Shown piece after piece: positions 27,943 through 38,909 of a DNA stretch of 64,000 nucleotides. The stretch spans positions 1-64,000 of the forward strand of contig NZ_JAHLZE010000035.1 in NCBI RefSeq assembly GCF_020148105.1, given 5' to 3'. The notes under the pieces are model-generated. The model was not told the origin of the DNA. It made no database searches and saw only the letters and a list, made by a program, of their open reading frames with translations. The translations under genes and the position numbers were made by a program. This stretch comes from Methanobrevibacter sp. TMH8. GTDB lineage: Archaea; Methanobacteriota; Methanobacteria; Methanobacteriales; Methanobacteriaceae. Each line of letters starts with the position of its first letter. Position 1 is the first letter of the stretch.

Positions 27943-28461
27943 ATGAAAAATTTAATAAGAATAATGTTAGAAGGAGCTTTTGGAAACTTTAAAAAGATTT
28001 TTTTCGCTTCTAATAGAGTAACTGATATGGAAATGCGTGAAGCTATTTTAGGAGGGAAAATCAAACCAAAAAATAAGGTAGCTACTGATGCTTGTATTGG
28101 TTGTTCTGGTTGTGCTAATGTATGTCCGACTAATGCAGTTACTATGGTTGATTTAGATGAACCTGAAGTATTGATGGATGGTTGGACTAAAACTCAAGTT
28201 CCAAATCTTAATAGTGAAAAATGTGTTTTCTGTTATCATTGTCATGATTTTTGTCCAGTTTATGCATTATTCGGTGAAAAAGCTACTATACATCCTAATG
28301 ATGTTGGTGAAGTAGAAATAAATCTTGAAGAAAATATGAATAAACCATTTAAGATTTCTGAGGATAAACTTTCTTTTATTTCTCAATATTTATCTGATAA
28401 AACTGTATTGAAAAATACTGATGAAAATAAACTTGAAAAATTACATAAATTGAATAGATAA
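27943..28461 (+). CDS. ehbL: Energy-converting hydrogenase B subunit L, 2[4Fe-4S] ferredoxin-like
   Basis: A 172-residue protein with two cluster motifs, [16 protein letters not shown] (about residue 50) and [16 protein letters not shown] (about residue 93). This is the layout of the NuoI-like ferredoxin subunit of group 4 hydrogenases. It should relay electrons between the EhbM cluster and ferredoxin or the polyferredoxin. The C-terminal third is hydrophilic and lacks cysteines. The ribosome binding site is GGTGTTTAAA before ATG. Confidence 0.92.
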   Translation: MKNLIRIMLEGAFGNFKKIFFASNRVTDMEMREAILGGKIKPKNKVATDACIGCSGCANVCPTNAVTMVDLDEPEVLMDGWTKTQVPNLNSEKCVFCYHCHDFCPVYALFGEKATIHPNDVGEVEINLEENMNKPFKISEDKLSFISQYLSDKTVLKNTDENKLEKLHKLNR

Positions 28462-28560
28462 TTAACTTAATTTGATATAAATACTTAACATAATAATAAT
28501 TAAAATAAATTAACAACTGTATAATACAAAATAATATAGATATATAATATGAGGGATTTA

Positions 28561-29007
28561 ATGAGCCTTAAGTCATTTTCAAGGGCAAGAGCTGTCCATT
28601 TAATGTTAGTATATACTGGAGGATGTAATGGTTGCGATATTGAGATTGTCAACTGTGTTCTTTCACCTAAATTTGATGCTGAGCAATATAAGGTTTTTTT
28701 AACATGGAATCCTCGTGAAGCAGATGTTTTAGTTGTTACAGGTCCAGTAACTAAATTTAATGAAGAACCTCTAAAGAAGATTTATGAGGCAATTCCAGAA
28801 CCTAAAGCTGTTGTAGCTGCAGGAGCATGTGCTTTAATGGGTGGTGTCTATAAAAATATTCATGGAGATATTCCATCTGAAGAAATTATGGGACCAGTTG
28901 AAAATATCATCCCAGTCGATGCAAAAGTACCTGGTTGTGCTGTTAGGCCAGAAGATATTCTTTCTGGAGTTGTAGCTGCACTCCCTAAATTATTAGAAGC
29001 AGATTAA
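28561..29007 (+). CDS. ehbM: Energy-converting hydrogenase B small subunit M (NuoB-like)
   Basis: The 148-residue electron-transfer small subunit is of the NuoB type. Cluster ligands appear in [14 protein letters not shown], in the [10 protein letters not shown] segment and in [12 protein letters not shown], as for the proximal 4Fe-4S cluster. It pairs with the large subunit EhbN encoded next. An in-frame ATG at 28549 exists (MRDLMSLK), but AGGGATTTA before ATG 28561 makes the shorter form more likely. Confidence 0.93.
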   Translation: MSLKSFSRARAVHLMLVYTGGCNGCDIEIVNCVLSPKFDAEQYKVFLTWNPREADVLVVTGPVTKFNEEPLKKIYEAIPEPKAVVAAGACALMGGVYKNIHGDIPSEEIMGPVENIIPVDAKVPGCAVRPEDILSGVVAALPKLLEAD

Positions 29008-29122
29008 ATATTATTTGAAGATTATTATAAATCTTTTAAAATATTATAAGAAATTTAGAAATTTAAAATTTTATAAAAATATCTTAAAGATATTTTTCAA
29101 TTATTATGATTAATGGGATATA

Positions 29123-30256
29123 ATGAAAAATGAAAACAGACCAAAAAAGCAGGAAGTAATAGAAACTGAGGTTGCAATGGGAACAGTCCATCCTGCTGCT
29201 TTAGAACCATATAGAGTTAGGCTTTTTGTTGAAGATGAAATTGTAAAAGATGCAGAAATCACAATTGGTGTGAACCATCGTGGAATTGAAAGAATAATGG
29301 AAGGTCTTCCTGTAGAAAAAGCAAATGCTCTTACAGAGAAAGTTTGTGGAATATGTTCTAATGCACACATTTGGAATTCTGTTTTAACTGCAGAAAAAGG
29401 TCTTGGAATTGAAATTTCAGAACGTGCTAATTATATAAGAGTTATTGTTGAAGAATTGGAACGTTTACATAGTCATAGTCTTTATCTTGCTCACGGAAGT
29501 GAAGTTTTAGGCCATGAAACCTTTTCTATGAGGGCTTTCTATCTCAGAGAAACTGTAATGGAATTACTTCGTATGATTGGAGGAAATCGTGTTCAATATG
29601 GTGCTTCTATTATTGGAGGAGTAAGGCCAAGGTGTGAACTTGATGAAATGAGAATCCAAAAAATAGCTGAAGGAATGAATGCTCTTGAAAAAGGAATAAA
29701 TGATTTTGCAGATAGATTTGCATCTGATCCTATTGTTATGAGTAGGATTGAGGGAATAGGCGTAATAACTCAAAAGCAAGCTAAAGCTCTTGAAGTTACA
29801 GGTCCTACACTTAGAGCTACTGGAATAGCTCAAGATTTGAGAACTACAATGAAAGAATACGATGATTTTGATTTTAATGTTGTAACTATGGATGATGGGG
29901 ATGTAAAATCTAATATTTTGATGAGAGTTCTTGAAATCCCAGAATCTATTAATATTATTCGTCAAGCTATTAAAAATCTTCCTAAAGGCCCTATAGTAAA
30001 TAGATCTTGGGAAATGTTTGATTGTGACATAACTAAAAGTTATATTGAGGTTCCAAGAGGAACTTTATATCATTCTTATGCTATTGAAGATGGTAGAGTA
30101 AGAGGAAGTGTAATTAGAACTCCGTCTATGTCTAATATTGGAGCTATGCAAACTGCATGTATTGGTGACCATGTAACTGATGCACAATTGTGTATTGTTC
30201 AGTGTGATCCATGTTTTACTTGTACAGATAGAGCTATTAAGGTAATTAAGATTTAA
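29123..30256 (+). CDS. ehbN: Energy-converting hydrogenase B large subunit N ([NiFe] catalytic subunit)
   Basis: This is the [NiFe] catalytic subunit, 377 residues. Both metal-binding pairs are intact: CGIC in [13 protein letters not shown] (about residue 75) and the C-terminal DPCFTC (about residue 368). Other family features are the N-terminal [17 protein letters not shown] and [10 protein letters not shown]. Only ten residues follow the last Cys, [10 protein letters not shown]-like, so no obvious cleavable extension is present; group 4 large subunits vary in this. With EhbM it exchanges electrons between H2 and the ferredoxin subunits. ATG follows GGGATATA. Confidence 0.95.
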   Translation: MKNENRPKKQEVIETEVAMGTVHPAALEPYRVRLFVEDEIVKDAEITIGVNHRGIERIMEGLPVEKANALTEKVCGICSNAHIWNSVLTAEKGLGIEISERANYIRVIVEELERLHSHSLYLAHGSEVLGHETFSMRAFYLRETVMELLRMIGGNRVQYGASIIGGVRPRCELDEMRIQKIAEGMNALEKGINDFADRFASDPIVMSRIEGIGVITQKQAKALEVTGPTLRATGIAQDLRTTMKEYDDFDFNVVTMDDGDVKSNILMRVLEIPESINIIRQAIKNLPKGPIVNRSWEMFDCDITKSYIEVPRGTLYHSYAIEDGRVRGSVIRTPSMSNIGAMQTACIGDHVTDAQLCIVQCDPCFTCTDRAIKVIKI

Positions 30257-30401
30257 TATAACAAAGAAATTATATGTCCAAGTAATGTTTAAAGTAATTT
30301 TTATAAAAATTATTAGAATTTATATTGATAAAATTTGTATTGATAAAATATTGATAAAATATTTAATAAAATTTAGATGATTAAATAAAAGAGGAAATAA
30401 A

Positions 30402-31400
30402 ATGTCAACTATCACAATTATATATTCAATTTTAGCAGTGATTGGTACATTGGTTTTAGCCCTAATCATAGGAAGTCTTCTTCCTGGAATTGAAAGAAAA
30501 TATATTCAAGCGAGGATTCAGCAAAGAGTTGGACCTCCTGTTACTAGTCCTGGAATTATGGCTCCTATAAAGTTTTTCTTTAAGGAAAATATATCTCCTA
30601 ATTCTCCAGTACCTGGTCTCTATAAATCATTGCCAATTGTTTGTTTCATTATTGTAATTTTGATTTTATTGGCTTTAACTCCTCAAATGTATTTTTTTGG
30701 AGCATTAACTAGTATAATAGCTATTATAGGATTTTTAAAAGTAGAAGAAGTAGCTTATGTTTTAATGGGATCTCTCTCTAAATCTATTATGTCTCTTGGA
30801 CTCCCTTTTCCCGATTTAGCTAAAGGAGCTGCATATCCAAATGCTGAAAGATCTTATCTTGAAGATTTAAGTTCAAATCGTGCTTTTAGAATGATAGCTT
30901 TTGGTTCTTTTCCATTATATTTAGCAATTTTTATACCAGTAGCTATTACTGGAAGTATTTTTCTTAGTGATATTGTAAATTATCAGCATATTCATGGTCC
31001 TTTTATTCTCACTGTAGCTGGAGCTATTGGAGCTATTGTTTTTTTCATTGGCTACATGATTCTTCTTAATGAATATCCTTTTAATATACTAAAATCTAAA
31101 GCTGATGTTATTGAAGGTCCTTATATGGAATATGCTTCTAAATATCGTTCTTTTGTTTATATTACAAGAGGATTTTTAATGTTTACTCTTGGGGCATTGT
31201 TTTCAGTTTTATTCATTGGTATTCCTCCAAATATTTTATCTTGGGGAATATTGGTCAATATAGCTGTAGCTATTATTTTCCCAATTTTGATGGGAATAAT
31301 GAGTGCTTTTTCTCCAGTATTTACATATAGACAATTTTATCCTGTTGTAATCGCGACATCTCTATTAGGTGTTTTAGCTATTGCTATTGGATTATTATAA
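30402..31400 (+). CDS. ehbO: Energy-converting hydrogenase B subunit O (NuoH-like)
   Basis: A 332-residue membrane protein with about eight helices, homologous to NuoH/EchB, the subunit that links the soluble hydrogenase arm to the ion-pumping arm. Typical segments are [18 protein letters not shown] near residue 28, [21 protein letters not shown], and [27 protein letters not shown] with conserved acidic residues. GAGGAAATAAA precedes the ATG. Length and topology are normal for the family. Confidence 0.93.
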   Translation: MSTITIIYSILAVIGTLVLALIIGSLLPGIERKYIQARIQQRVGPPVTSPGIMAPIKFFFKENISPNSPVPGLYKSLPIVCFIIVILILLALTPQMYFFGALTSIIAIIGFLKVEEVAYVLMGSLSKSIMSLGLPFPDLAKGAAYPNAERSYLEDLSSNRAFRMIAFGSFPLYLAIFIPVAITGSIFLSDIVNYQHIHGPFILTVAGAIGAIVFFIGYMILLNEYPFNILKSKADVIEGPYMEYASKYRSFVYITRGFLMFTLGALFSVLFIGIPPNILSWGILVNIAVAIIFPILMGIMSAFSPVFTYRQFYPVVIATSLLGVLAIAIGLL

Positions 31401-31503
31401 TTTGTATATAATTATTATATCTAAAGATTTAGTAAATTTATTTAAAATATTTATAATCAATAACTAAGTGAAAGTTAAAGAATTTAAATTTGTGGTGATT
31501 ATA

Positions 31504-31767
31504 TTGAAATTTGTGGTAAGAGCTCATCATATTGTAAGCCTTGGGGGCTATATTGTAGAGCGAAATTTCCCTTATAGGAATGTTATTTTGGTTAATAAAA
31601 CATCTGAACCAATTAAAGCGGAAATTCCTGTATTTAATGAAGAATGGATTGAAGAACATAAAAATTTAGGTTTAGATGTTATCTTAGTTAAAGATGATGA
31701 TAGTTTTCTTTCTTTATTTAAAAAAGCAAAAGCTGATTTAGATTTGATAAAAGCAGAAAATGTTTAA
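31504..31767 (+). CDS. ehbP: Energy-converting hydrogenase B subunit P
   Basis: An 87-residue hydrophilic protein beginning [19 protein letters not shown]. It has no cysteines or membrane segments. The EhbP call comes from its position between ehbO and ehbQ and a length consistent with that small cytoplasmic subunit; its biochemical role is not known to me. The frame is open from GTG 31468, but a TTG at 31504 preceded by GGTGATTATA is the best-supported start and gives the conserved-looking N-terminus. Confidence 0.78.
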   Translation: MKFVVRAHHIVSLGGYIVERNFPYRNVILVNKTSEPIKAEIPVFNEEWIEEHKNLGLDVILVKDDDSFLSLFKKAKADLDLIKAENV

Positions 31768-31970
31768 TAGATATTATAAATATATATTATTACTGTGATG
31801 TTGTCGTTAATATTAGTATTAATTCAATGTTTGTATAATATTACTATTAACATTAGTATAATATTTTATATTATGTATTAATATTTGCAGTAATTAATAT
31901 ACTCATATTATATTCCCATATTATTTAATGGTTAATTTTATTTTATATTATATCTTATTAGATGATTTAA

Positions 31971-32627
31971 ATGCCAAATACAGCTATAACAATTAAAAGT
32001 TTAGAGGAAAAAGGAGTCCTAGACGAAATAACTAATTTAATATCTTCTTATGGTATTAATATTAGTTATACTCATCTTTTCATAGAAAAAAATGATGTTG
32101 GTTTTATTAATCTAGAGCTTGAAAATACAGGTAATATTGATTCATTGATTAATGATATTGAATCTATTGAAGCTGTTCAGTCTGTGGAAGTTCATGGGTC
32201 TCTTAATGATATCTATGGAAAAAGAGTTATTATTTTTGGTGGTGGAGCTCAAGTTTCTCAAGTTGCAATGGGTGCCATAACAGAAGCTGACCGCCATAAT
32301 ATCCGTGGAGAAAGAATAAGCGTTGATACAACTCCATTAGTTGGTGAAGATGATATAGCTGAAGCAGTTGATGCCTTATCTAGACTTCCGAGAGTAAGTG
32401 TTCTTGTTCTTGCAGGATCTTTAATGGGTGGAAAAATTGTTGATGCTATATCTGATGTAAAAAATAAGCAAAATTTAATTGTTATAAGTCTCAACATGCC
32501 TGGTGGAGTGACTGAAATAGCTGATCTTATTGTATCTGATCCAATTCAAGCTGGAGTAATGGCTGTGATGGCTATTGCTGATACAGCTATTTTTGATATT
32601 AAAAAATTGAAAAAAAATAAATTTTAG
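31971..32627 (+). CDS. ehbQ: Energy-converting hydrogenase B subunit Q, ACT-domain protein
   Basis: This 218-residue cytoplasmic protein closes the operon. Residues 1-75 look like an ACT fold, with an alternating beta-alpha pattern and [30 protein letters not shown]. The remaining part has a Rossmann-like [25 protein letters not shown] and [17 protein letters not shown], the DUF5612 type. An ACT domain implies ligand sensing, perhaps an amino acid, but a regulatory role for Ehb is inference. A 200-bp gap separates it from ehbP, so it may also have its own promoter. Confidence 0.8.
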   Translation: MPNTAITIKSLEEKGVLDEITNLISSYGINISYTHLFIEKNDVGFINLELENTGNIDSLINDIESIEAVQSVEVHGSLNDIYGKRVIIFGGGAQVSQVAMGAITEADRHNIRGERISVDTTPLVGEDDIAEAVDALSRLPRVSVLVLAGSLMGGKIVDAISDVKNKQNLIVISLNMPGGVTEIADLIVSDPIQAGVMAVMAIADTAIFDIKKLKKNKF

Positions 32628-32983
32628 ATAGTATTATTCTATTTATATTATTCTATTTGTATTATTATTTTATATTATTATTTTATAGCTTATTTATAAT
32701 TTGTAATTTTAATTTTTATTATTATCTTTATTTTATATTTATTCTACTATTTATTCTATTATTTTTTATTTAACTATTATATATTATTCAATAATTAGAT
32801 TATTTTATATTTAAAGATATGATATTCAGGTATGAATATTTAAAATTAGTAATTATGTAAAAAATTTAAAAATAAAGAATAAAAATAAAAAATAATAAAT
32901 AGAAAATAAAAGAATAATAGAAGTTTTAAATCTTCTATGTTTTATTTATATATGGGTAAAAGGTTAAATGCAATAAATTATCA
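32628..32983. other. Convergent intergenic region after ehb operon
   Basis: Directly after ehbQ the plus strand has repeated TTATTCTATT and TTATTTTATATT blocks (32630-32770), probably the operon terminator. The rest is AT-rich. The facing gene on the minus strand ends at 32984. No gene was seen. Confidence 0.5.
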
Positions 32984-33274
32984 TTAACTCATTTCAATAG
33001 CTCTGATTAATCTACTTGCATCGTTTTTAATTTCAGGGTTTTTAATATTTCCGCTTTCTCTTATTTTAAGAGCTAATTCTAAAACTTTGGAAACATCTTG
33101 AGGTTTTAAATTTTCAACCATTTTAAGATAAGTATCAGCTTCTTCATCTGATAGTCCTAATTCTGATTTACATTCATCTATGTCGGATAAAACTGCTTTA
33201 CAATTGCTTATCAAGTCATTATCTTCGTTTAGTTCACAGGATTCACATTTTTTCATCAATTCTTCGTCTTTCAT
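32984..33274 (-). CDS. Small conserved-type hypothetical protein with N-terminal cysteines
   Basis: A 96-residue acidic, helical protein. The N-terminus has KKCESCELNEDNDLISNC, and a further Cys in DIDEC, with spacing that could bind one metal or a cluster. The remainder, such as LGLSDEEADTYLKMVENL and DVSKVLELALKIRES, is all helix-like. I do not recognise the family. A GTG at 33280 is in frame, but the ATG at 33274 follows GTAGGTGTGAAA, a strong ribosome binding site, so the gene is probably real. It stands alone on the minus strand between ehbQ and the Cas4-like gene. Confidence 0.6.
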   Translation of the reverse strand: MKDEELMKKCESCELNEDNDLISNCKAVLSDIDECKSELGLSDEEADTYLKMVENLKPQDVSKVLELALKIRESGNIKNPEIKNDASRLIRAIEMS

Positions 33275-33495
33275 TTTCACACCTACTTCATAGTATAAAT
33301 ATAGTTATGTTATGTTTTTTCATATACTTAATTATTATCATTTATTTTTACTTGCTATTTTTTGTTTGAATGTTTTCAAATTATATATTAATTGTTTTCA
33401 GATTAGCAAGATCTTTATTTGTATTATTCTAAGGTTTTTTTACTCTATTTAAGTTTATCTGTCTATATGGTATTTTTTATTTTATCAAGTCTTTT

Positions 33496-34380
33496 TTATA
33501 TTATTTCTTGATTACAAACAGTATTATAATCACAATTTAAACATTTTTCCATATTTTTATTTACTTCTGGAACTATTTTTTCATTTAAGATATCATCTAT
33601 TTCTTTTAAAACTTTAAAAAGTCCTTTTCTAAGATTTGCATCCATTATAACAGGTCTCCTATCACCAATTTTTAAATATTCAACAAATCCTACGAACACC
33701 TCGGTATCGAACTCTTGTTCTATTAATAATGCAGCTGCTACTAATTCTATTGAATCTCCGTCCCATGTTCCTTTTAATGGTGGTTTTGATGATCTTAAAC
33801 TTATTGGATAATATTTTCCATCAATTATTTCAATTTTATCACAAGTTCCTACAATTTCAAGCTGATTATCTCTCATTAAATAGCTATGCATAGAAGTTGG
33901 AAAAAATAACTCAGCTATCTGACTTCCATCTTTATCATTTAATTCCATAGATTTTTGAGCTTTCAAAGCTAATATCTTTATGTTAAAATATACCTCAGCT
34001 TCGATTTCTATTTTCATCTCTTCTATTTTATCTATTTCTTCAATTTCTTTTTCAACTTCTTTTTCAAATAAATCTACATTTTCTTTATTTTCAATATTAT
34101 TTAATTCTAATACTTTTTTTTCACTATTTTTTAATATATTAATTGAATTTTGTATATATTCTTCTATATTTTTACTTAAATTTTCTTCTATTTCAATCAA
34201 AGTCATTTCTTTTTTAATTCTTCTCAAATTTCTTTGAAATAAATCATGTAAATCGATTCTTAATTCTTTTATAGTTTTGTGTAAAAGAATATCATTGTTT
34301 ATTGTTTCATCAAGGCTTTTTTGGAGATATAATTTTATTGGACAGAACATATAGGTTCTTATTGAAGATGTACTAATCAT
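33496..34380 (-). CDS. Cas4/RecB-like (PD-(D/E)XK) protein with atypical catalytic motif
   Basis: The 294-residue protein has the cysteine layout of Cas4/Dna2-type Fe-S nucleases: one N-terminal Cys in TYMFCPIKLYL and a C-terminal CLNCDYNTVC. The central Asp is in EIVGTCDKIEIIDG. The expected (D/E)xK strand, normally like VDYKSG, reads YYPISLRSSKPP, so the acidic residue is Ser and the Lys is Arg. The downstream QxxxY-like helix has Glu in place of Gln (DSIELVAAALLIE). A Glu/Lys coiled-coil-like insert covers about residues 45-130. No cas genes or CRISPR array lie nearby. It may be a genome-maintenance protein or an inactive relative. Confidence 0.7.
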   Translation of the reverse strand: MISTSSIRTYMFCPIKLYLQKSLDETINNDILLHKTIKELRIDLHDLFQRNLRRIKKEMTLIEIEENLSKNIEEYIQNSINILKNSEKKVLELNNIENKENVDLFEKEVEKEIEEIDKIEEMKIEIEAEVYFNIKILALKAQKSMELNDKDGSQIAELFFPTSMHSYLMRDNQLEIVGTCDKIEIIDGKYYPISLRSSKPPLKGTWDGDSIELVAAALLIEQEFDTEVFVGFVEYLKIGDRRPVIMDANLRKGLFKVLKEIDDILNEKIVPEVNKNMEKCLNCDYNTVCNQEII

Positions 34381-35056
34381 TTTAATCCTCTTTTTAATTT
34401 TAACATTTTTATTTTCTAATTATTTTATTAATCCATTTTTTATTACTTTATTTTTTCATTTTCCATTTTTTAATTCTCTATTTATCTAATTCTTTTAATT
34501 CATTAATCCTTTTTAAAGAATTGAAAGTTAGCCATAATTTTTAGAATATAGTTTTTTATTATTACCAACAATTATCTTATTATTACTTCTAAAATAAATA
34601 CTTGAGCTTTTTTTCAGATAAATATTGCTTTTAAATGTTAAAATTCTCATTAAATAGAATTTTTATCTTCATATTGATAATAAATATTGTTTTCATTCTT
34701 ATAATTTTATTTAATATAATTAAATTGAATTATAATAATAAAATTTATTTGGAAATATAATATTTTATAATAATAATCATAAATATAAAAAAATGGATTA
34801 ATAAGAATTAGATGCTAATAAATAGAATTATAATAATAAATAGAATTAAAAATCAATATTATTAAAAAGAAAATCTGATTTAAAAAATAGAAAAAAATTA
34901 AAGTGATTTTTTAATAATTAGAATATTTAAGGAAAATTAAAATGATGGAAATTATTAAATAAATAATAAATAAAGAGTATATAAAGAATCAATAAGAAAT
35001 ATATGAAATATAAGAAGATTTAATAAAATAAAAATTATTATAATAATGAATATTAA
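34381..35056. other. AT-rich intergenic region
   Basis: About 676 bp between hom and the Cas4-like gene. No open frame with a ribosome binding site, hairpin or longer repeat was noticed. Several AATAATAAATAGAATTA-like simple repeats occur at 34795-34850. Confidence 0.5.
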
Positions 35057-36346
35057 TTATTCTAATATTCTAATTATTTTACTTTCTTCTTCAACATATT
35101 CTGAATTATCTATTGTTTTTATAGCCTTTTGAATATTTTCTTCTTTGGTTTCATGGGTAACAATTATGATTGGAACTGCCTCATTTTCTGAGCTAGTTTT
35201 TTGTGTAATTGATTCAACACTAATTCCATTCTTATTTAAAATTTCAGTAATATTTTTAAGGACTCCTGGTTTATCAAGAGCTTTTAAACTAATATAATAT
35301 TTTGATATAACATCATTCATATTTTTGATTGAGTTTACTTGTGAGTCAACTGGACCATAGCTAATTCTTTTATCTTCATTGAATACAATGTCAAGACAAT
35401 CACCCACTACTGCACTTGCTGTAGCCATTCTTCCAGCTCCTTGACCATATAGCATAACTGGCCCTACAAAATCACCTACAATATATATTGCATTGAATAC
35501 ATCATTGACTGAAGCTAATAAATGTTTTTTTGGCAAAAATGTCGGATGAACTCTAATTTCTAATCCTCTATTAGTTTGTTTAGCTATCCCTAATAATTTT
35601 ATAACATAATTTAATTCATTTTTAGCAAATTCTATATCTTCTGGAGTTACTTTAGTAATGCCTTCAACATAAAATTTTTCTTGAGGAACATACTCACCAA
35701 ATCCAAGTTTAGTAAGTACTATTAACTTTTGAGCAGTATCATGTCCTTCTATATCAAATGTTGGATCAGCTTCTGCATAACCTTTTTCTTGAGCTTCTTT
35801 TAAAACATCTTCAAATGCAGAACCTTCTTCAGTCATTTTTGTAAGTATGTAATTGGCTGTTCCATTCATTATTCCATAAACAGAATCGAATTTGTTTGCA
35901 GCTAGGCATTCATTAAGTGGTTGAAGTACTGGTATTCCTCCTCCAACACTAGCTTCAAAACAAAATCTAACATTATTTTTCTCAGCTGTTTCCATTAGTT
36001 CTTCCCAATGCTTAGCTATTAATGCTTTATTTGCAGAAACTACATGTTTTTTATTTTCCATAGCTTTTAATATAAATGTTTTAGCAGGTTCATATCCTCC
36101 AACTAATTCAATGACTATATCAATATCATCATTTTCTAAAACATCATTAACATCTGTAGTTAAAAGTCCATCTTTTACTTCTACTCCTCTATCTGTAGTA
36201 ATATCTAAATCTGCTACTTTTTTAAGATTTACAGGTTTTCCACATTTTTTAGAAAGTATATCTTGGTTTTTATTAAATATTTCAACTACTCCTGCACCTA
36301 TTGTACCAAAACCGATAAGGCCGATGTTTATTTCATTTTTATTCAT
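35057..36346 (-). CDS. hom: Homoserine dehydrogenase with C-terminal ACT domain
   Basis: The enzyme reduces aspartate semialdehyde to homoserine for threonine and methionine. The 429-residue protein starts with a Rossmann motif [18 protein letters not shown], has the catalytic-domain sequence [48 protein letters not shown] near 155-205, and a C-terminal ACT domain (about 350-429, [22 protein letters not shown]). The ACT domain suggests feedback control by an amino acid, often threonine. The ATG follows CTGAGGAGATTTA. It appears monocistronic. Confidence 0.96.
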   Translation of the reverse strand: MNKNEINIGLIGFGTIGAGVVEIFNKNQDILSKKCGKPVNLKKVADLDITTDRGVEVKDGLLTTDVNDVLENDDIDIVIELVGGYEPAKTFILKAMENKKHVVSANKALIAKHWEELMETAEKNNVRFCFEASVGGGIPVLQPLNECLAANKFDSVYGIMNGTANYILTKMTEEGSAFEDVLKEAQEKGYAEADPTFDIEGHDTAQKLIVLTKLGFGEYVPQEKFYVEGITKVTPEDIEFAKNELNYVIKLLGIAKQTNRGLEIRVHPTFLPKKHLLASVNDVFNAIYIVGDFVGPVMLYGQGAGRMATASAVVGDCLDIVFNEDKRISYGPVDSQVNSIKNMNDVISKYYISLKALDKPGVLKNITEILNKNGISVESITQKTSSENEAVPIIIVTHETKEENIQKAIKTIDNSEYVEEESKIIRILE

Positions 36347-36620
36347 TAAATCTCCTCAGATATAAAATTAAATTGGATAATTTTGATTTTTATATATTTT
36401 TATATATTTTTTATTAATTTTTTAAATCTTTTTAATCTTTTATTAAATCTATTATCAAATAATTTTTATATATTAATATATTTATATTATTTTAATATCT
36501 TAAAATCAATATAATTTATTTTCAATAATTAATTATTTTCATTTATTTTATATTTAATATTTTTATCAATTATAGTTTTTTTGTATAACAAAAATTTATA
36601 ATATGAGATTATAAGTTACA

Positions 36621-37757
36621 CTAAGAAACAATTTTGTTTATAGGAATATTTTTTAGCTTTATAAATTCATCTATAGATTCTCTAGTTGTTCCAACAATTA
36701 ATCTATAACTTTCTTCAGTTTCACCATCAATATCCTTTAAAACTTTTTCAACTTTACCTTTAGCTATTATTCTTTCTTCTTCAATAGCTTCTCCAGCATA
36801 TGTATGTGTAAATGATGCAAGTTCACTTATTTGAGCAATTAAATCTATATCTCCCGAATCTACTTCAAGAACATTTAAATCTTTAATTTTATAGGTAGCT
36901 GGATTGTCAAAAGAAGCAATTGCATCTTCTATTGTAGCTTCTATTGTAGCTATCCCTATTCCTTCATAACGGGTATCTCCCCATTTTCCTTCAATTTCAT
37001 TCCAATTACGTGTGGCTAGAATATCAAACAGGGTTCCATCTATAATTCCTCTATTATTTTTTCTATCTTCATACCAGCAGAATTCTTCTTTTGTTAAACT
37101 AGAATCTTTCATTCTTTTATTGTAAATTCTTTCCCAATAGCTATCTTGTATAGAATTAAGTGTTATTTTATTTATACTCTTTATTTCATCCGAATCCTTT
37201 TTAGATATTATTTCAATATCAACTTCTCTATCTTTAAATTTTTTAAAGGTTTCCATAGCTTTTCTATGATTTTTTAAACCATAAACTACAAAATCTATAT
37301 CGGAAACTGTGTTTTTTTGTAGATTTGGAAGAATAGATCCTGAAATTCCTAAATTATCATAGCTAATGCCTGCTTTATAATGGAAAAAATCCGCTACTTT
37401 TAATAATTTCTTTATAATTGGATTTTCAGAAGGTATTTCTTTTTCCTGCCTTATTATTTCATTTAGTCTTTCTTCTGGTTTAATAATTGTTTTCACTTTG
37501 TTATGTGGAACTCCCATCATTTCAACCTGACTAACTTCACAAAAATACAAGTATTCTGGATGATTTTTCCTAAGGTAATCATATGCTTCTTCTGATGTAA
37601 CTTTAGAGTATTTTTTTCCATTTTGTGTTCGGTCTCCATTTTCATCAGGGATATATCTTAAAAATGAAATAAATCTATCTTCAGGATGAATATAATTTGT
37701 AGATGCGAAAAACAAATTATCTGTTGTATAGATGAAATCTCTTGTACGAACTTTCAT
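36621..37757 (-). CDS. Nucleotidyltransferase-domain protein
   Basis: A 378-residue protein with a polymerase-beta-type nucleotidyltransferase core. YDNLGISGSILPNLQKNTVSDIDFVVYG (about residues 125-155) contains the GS and DxD motif, and a third acidic residue could be in REVDIEIISKK. The N-terminal 100 residues and the C-terminal 150 (IEATIEDAIASFDNPATYKI, KVEKVLKDIDGETEESYRLIVG) are not familiar; the tail looks like a small beta-rich substrate domain. The family is annotated in methanogens only as nucleotidyltransferase, and the substrate is unknown. The start ATG at 37757 follows AGTGAGATT; the upstream hydrophobic frame to 37805 is rejected. Confidence 0.75.
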   Translation of the reverse strand: MKVRTRDFIYTTDNLFFASTNYIHPEDRFISFLRYIPDENGDRTQNGKKYSKVTSEEAYDYLRKNHPEYLYFCEVSQVEMMGVPHNKVKTIIKPEERLNEIIRQEKEIPSENPIIKKLLKVADFFHYKAGISYDNLGISGSILPNLQKNTVSDIDFVVYGLKNHRKAMETFKKFKDREVDIEIISKKDSDEIKSINKITLNSIQDSYWERIYNKRMKDSSLTKEEFCWYEDRKNNRGIIDGTLFDILATRNWNEIEGKWGDTRYEGIGIATIEATIEDAIASFDNPATYKIKDLNVLEVDSGDIDLIAQISELASFTHTYAGEAIEEERIIAKGKVEKVLKDIDGETEESYRLIVGTTRESIDEFIKLKNIPINKIVS

Positions 37758-38012
37758 AATCTCACTATATTTTTTTATGAATAGAATATAGAATATAATA
37801 TTCATAAAATTATTATTTGATTATATACATTATTAATATACACTATATTATACTATATTTTATATTAAATAATTATAATAATGTTTAGATTCATATATTA
37901 TTATACTTTATTAAAATTAGTAAATAAAAATTATACTAATATTGCACTAGACTTATACTAATATTATATAAACTTATTATTAAAAATTTTAAAAAATAAT
38001 AGTGGAATTTAT

Positions 38013-38663
38013 ATGTTGATTACTCATAAACATATTGATGAAAGTTTTGAATATGATGGCAGCCAGATTGAACAATCATGGGCTTTTAAATCATTTGAAA
38101 TAAAAGGTTCAAGTATAATAACTTGGATTGGTCCAATGAACATTTTTCCAGAAAATCTCAAGGATTTTGAGGATATTGGTATTGAAATTAAATCTGATAA
38201 AATGCTTCATTTCATTGTAGAACATTTTGACCAACAACCAGCTAACTTGCGATTGGCTTATATGCGCCAAAGAATGTTAGTAATGATTCTAAAAGAAGAA
38301 TTATCTAACAAAGGTATTATTTCAGTCAGAAAGGGGGATGATATTTATATTGTTTCTGATTGTTCTGACAATCCTGATAATCCTGATTCTAATATTTTAA
38401 AGAAGCTTACAGTTTCTATAGCTACGGTTTCACCTAGTTCAATGAAAATTCATCTTGGTATTAATATTTTCAGTGATGGAACTCCTGATGATGTTGATGC
38501 TATAGGTTTATTTGAGTTAAATAATAATTTAAATAATAATTCTGATGTAGATAATAATTTTAATGAAAATAATATAGTTGATTTTCTCTATACAATTGTC
38601 GATAGTTATATAAATGAATTAAATGATATCGAACTAGATATAAGCAAAACTAATTTATTATAA
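38013..38663 (+). CDS. DUF366-like archaeal protein
   Basis: A 216-residue cytoplasmic protein. The N-terminal DESFEYDGSQIEQSWAFKSFEIKGSSIITWIGPMNI, LRLAYMRQRMLVMILKEEL, and the SIATVSPSSMKIHLGINI segment resemble the archaeal family DUF366 of unknown function. The assignment is from memory of these motifs. After about residue 165 there is an Asn-rich insert before the last helix. It lies upstream of queD and queE on the same strand, about 250 bp away, so a link to 7-deazaguanine or archaeosine metabolism is possible but unproven. Confidence 0.65.
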   Translation: MLITHKHIDESFEYDGSQIEQSWAFKSFEIKGSSIITWIGPMNIFPENLKDFEDIGIEIKSDKMLHFIVEHFDQQPANLRLAYMRQRMLVMILKEELSNKGIISVRKGDDIYIVSDCSDNPDNPDSNILKKLTVSIATVSPSSMKIHLGINIFSDGTPDDVDAIGLFELNNNLNNNSDVDNNFNENNIVDFLYTIVDSYINELNDIELDISKTNLL

Positions 38664-38721
38664 TAATATAAAATTAATAGATAATAGAATATAATATATA
38701 AATAACATATAATGGTATGAA

Positions 38722-38765
38722 TAGGATATAATTAGGATATAACTAGGATATAACTAGGATATAAA
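38722..38765. repeat. 11-nt tandem repeat, four units
   Basis: Four head-to-tail units of TAGGATATAAY start at 38722, 38733, 38744 and 38755. After a break, two units of TATAATTATGA follow around 38812-38835. The period of 11 nt is close to one DNA turn. The array lies in the leader region of queD. Confidence 0.75.
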
Positions 38766-38909
38766 TTGTATATAATTATAATAATTATAATAAATTTAAT
38801 ATAACTTTAATATAATTATGATATAATTATGATATAAGTGGAATATAATCAGAATATAAGTAATTTAATAAATAACATAAAATAGTATTCTAATAATAGG
38901 AGTGAAATA

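Noticed and set aside
33496-34380. CRISPR-Cas locus marker
   Set aside because: Cas4-like proteins occur outside CRISPR loci; no other cas gene or repeat-spacer array was seen in the window.
36621-37805. Hydrophobic N-terminal extension of the nucleotidyltransferase (membrane anchor)
   Set aside because: Residues 1-16 precede a good ribosome binding site (AGTGAG) and ATG at 37757, so they are most likely untranslated.
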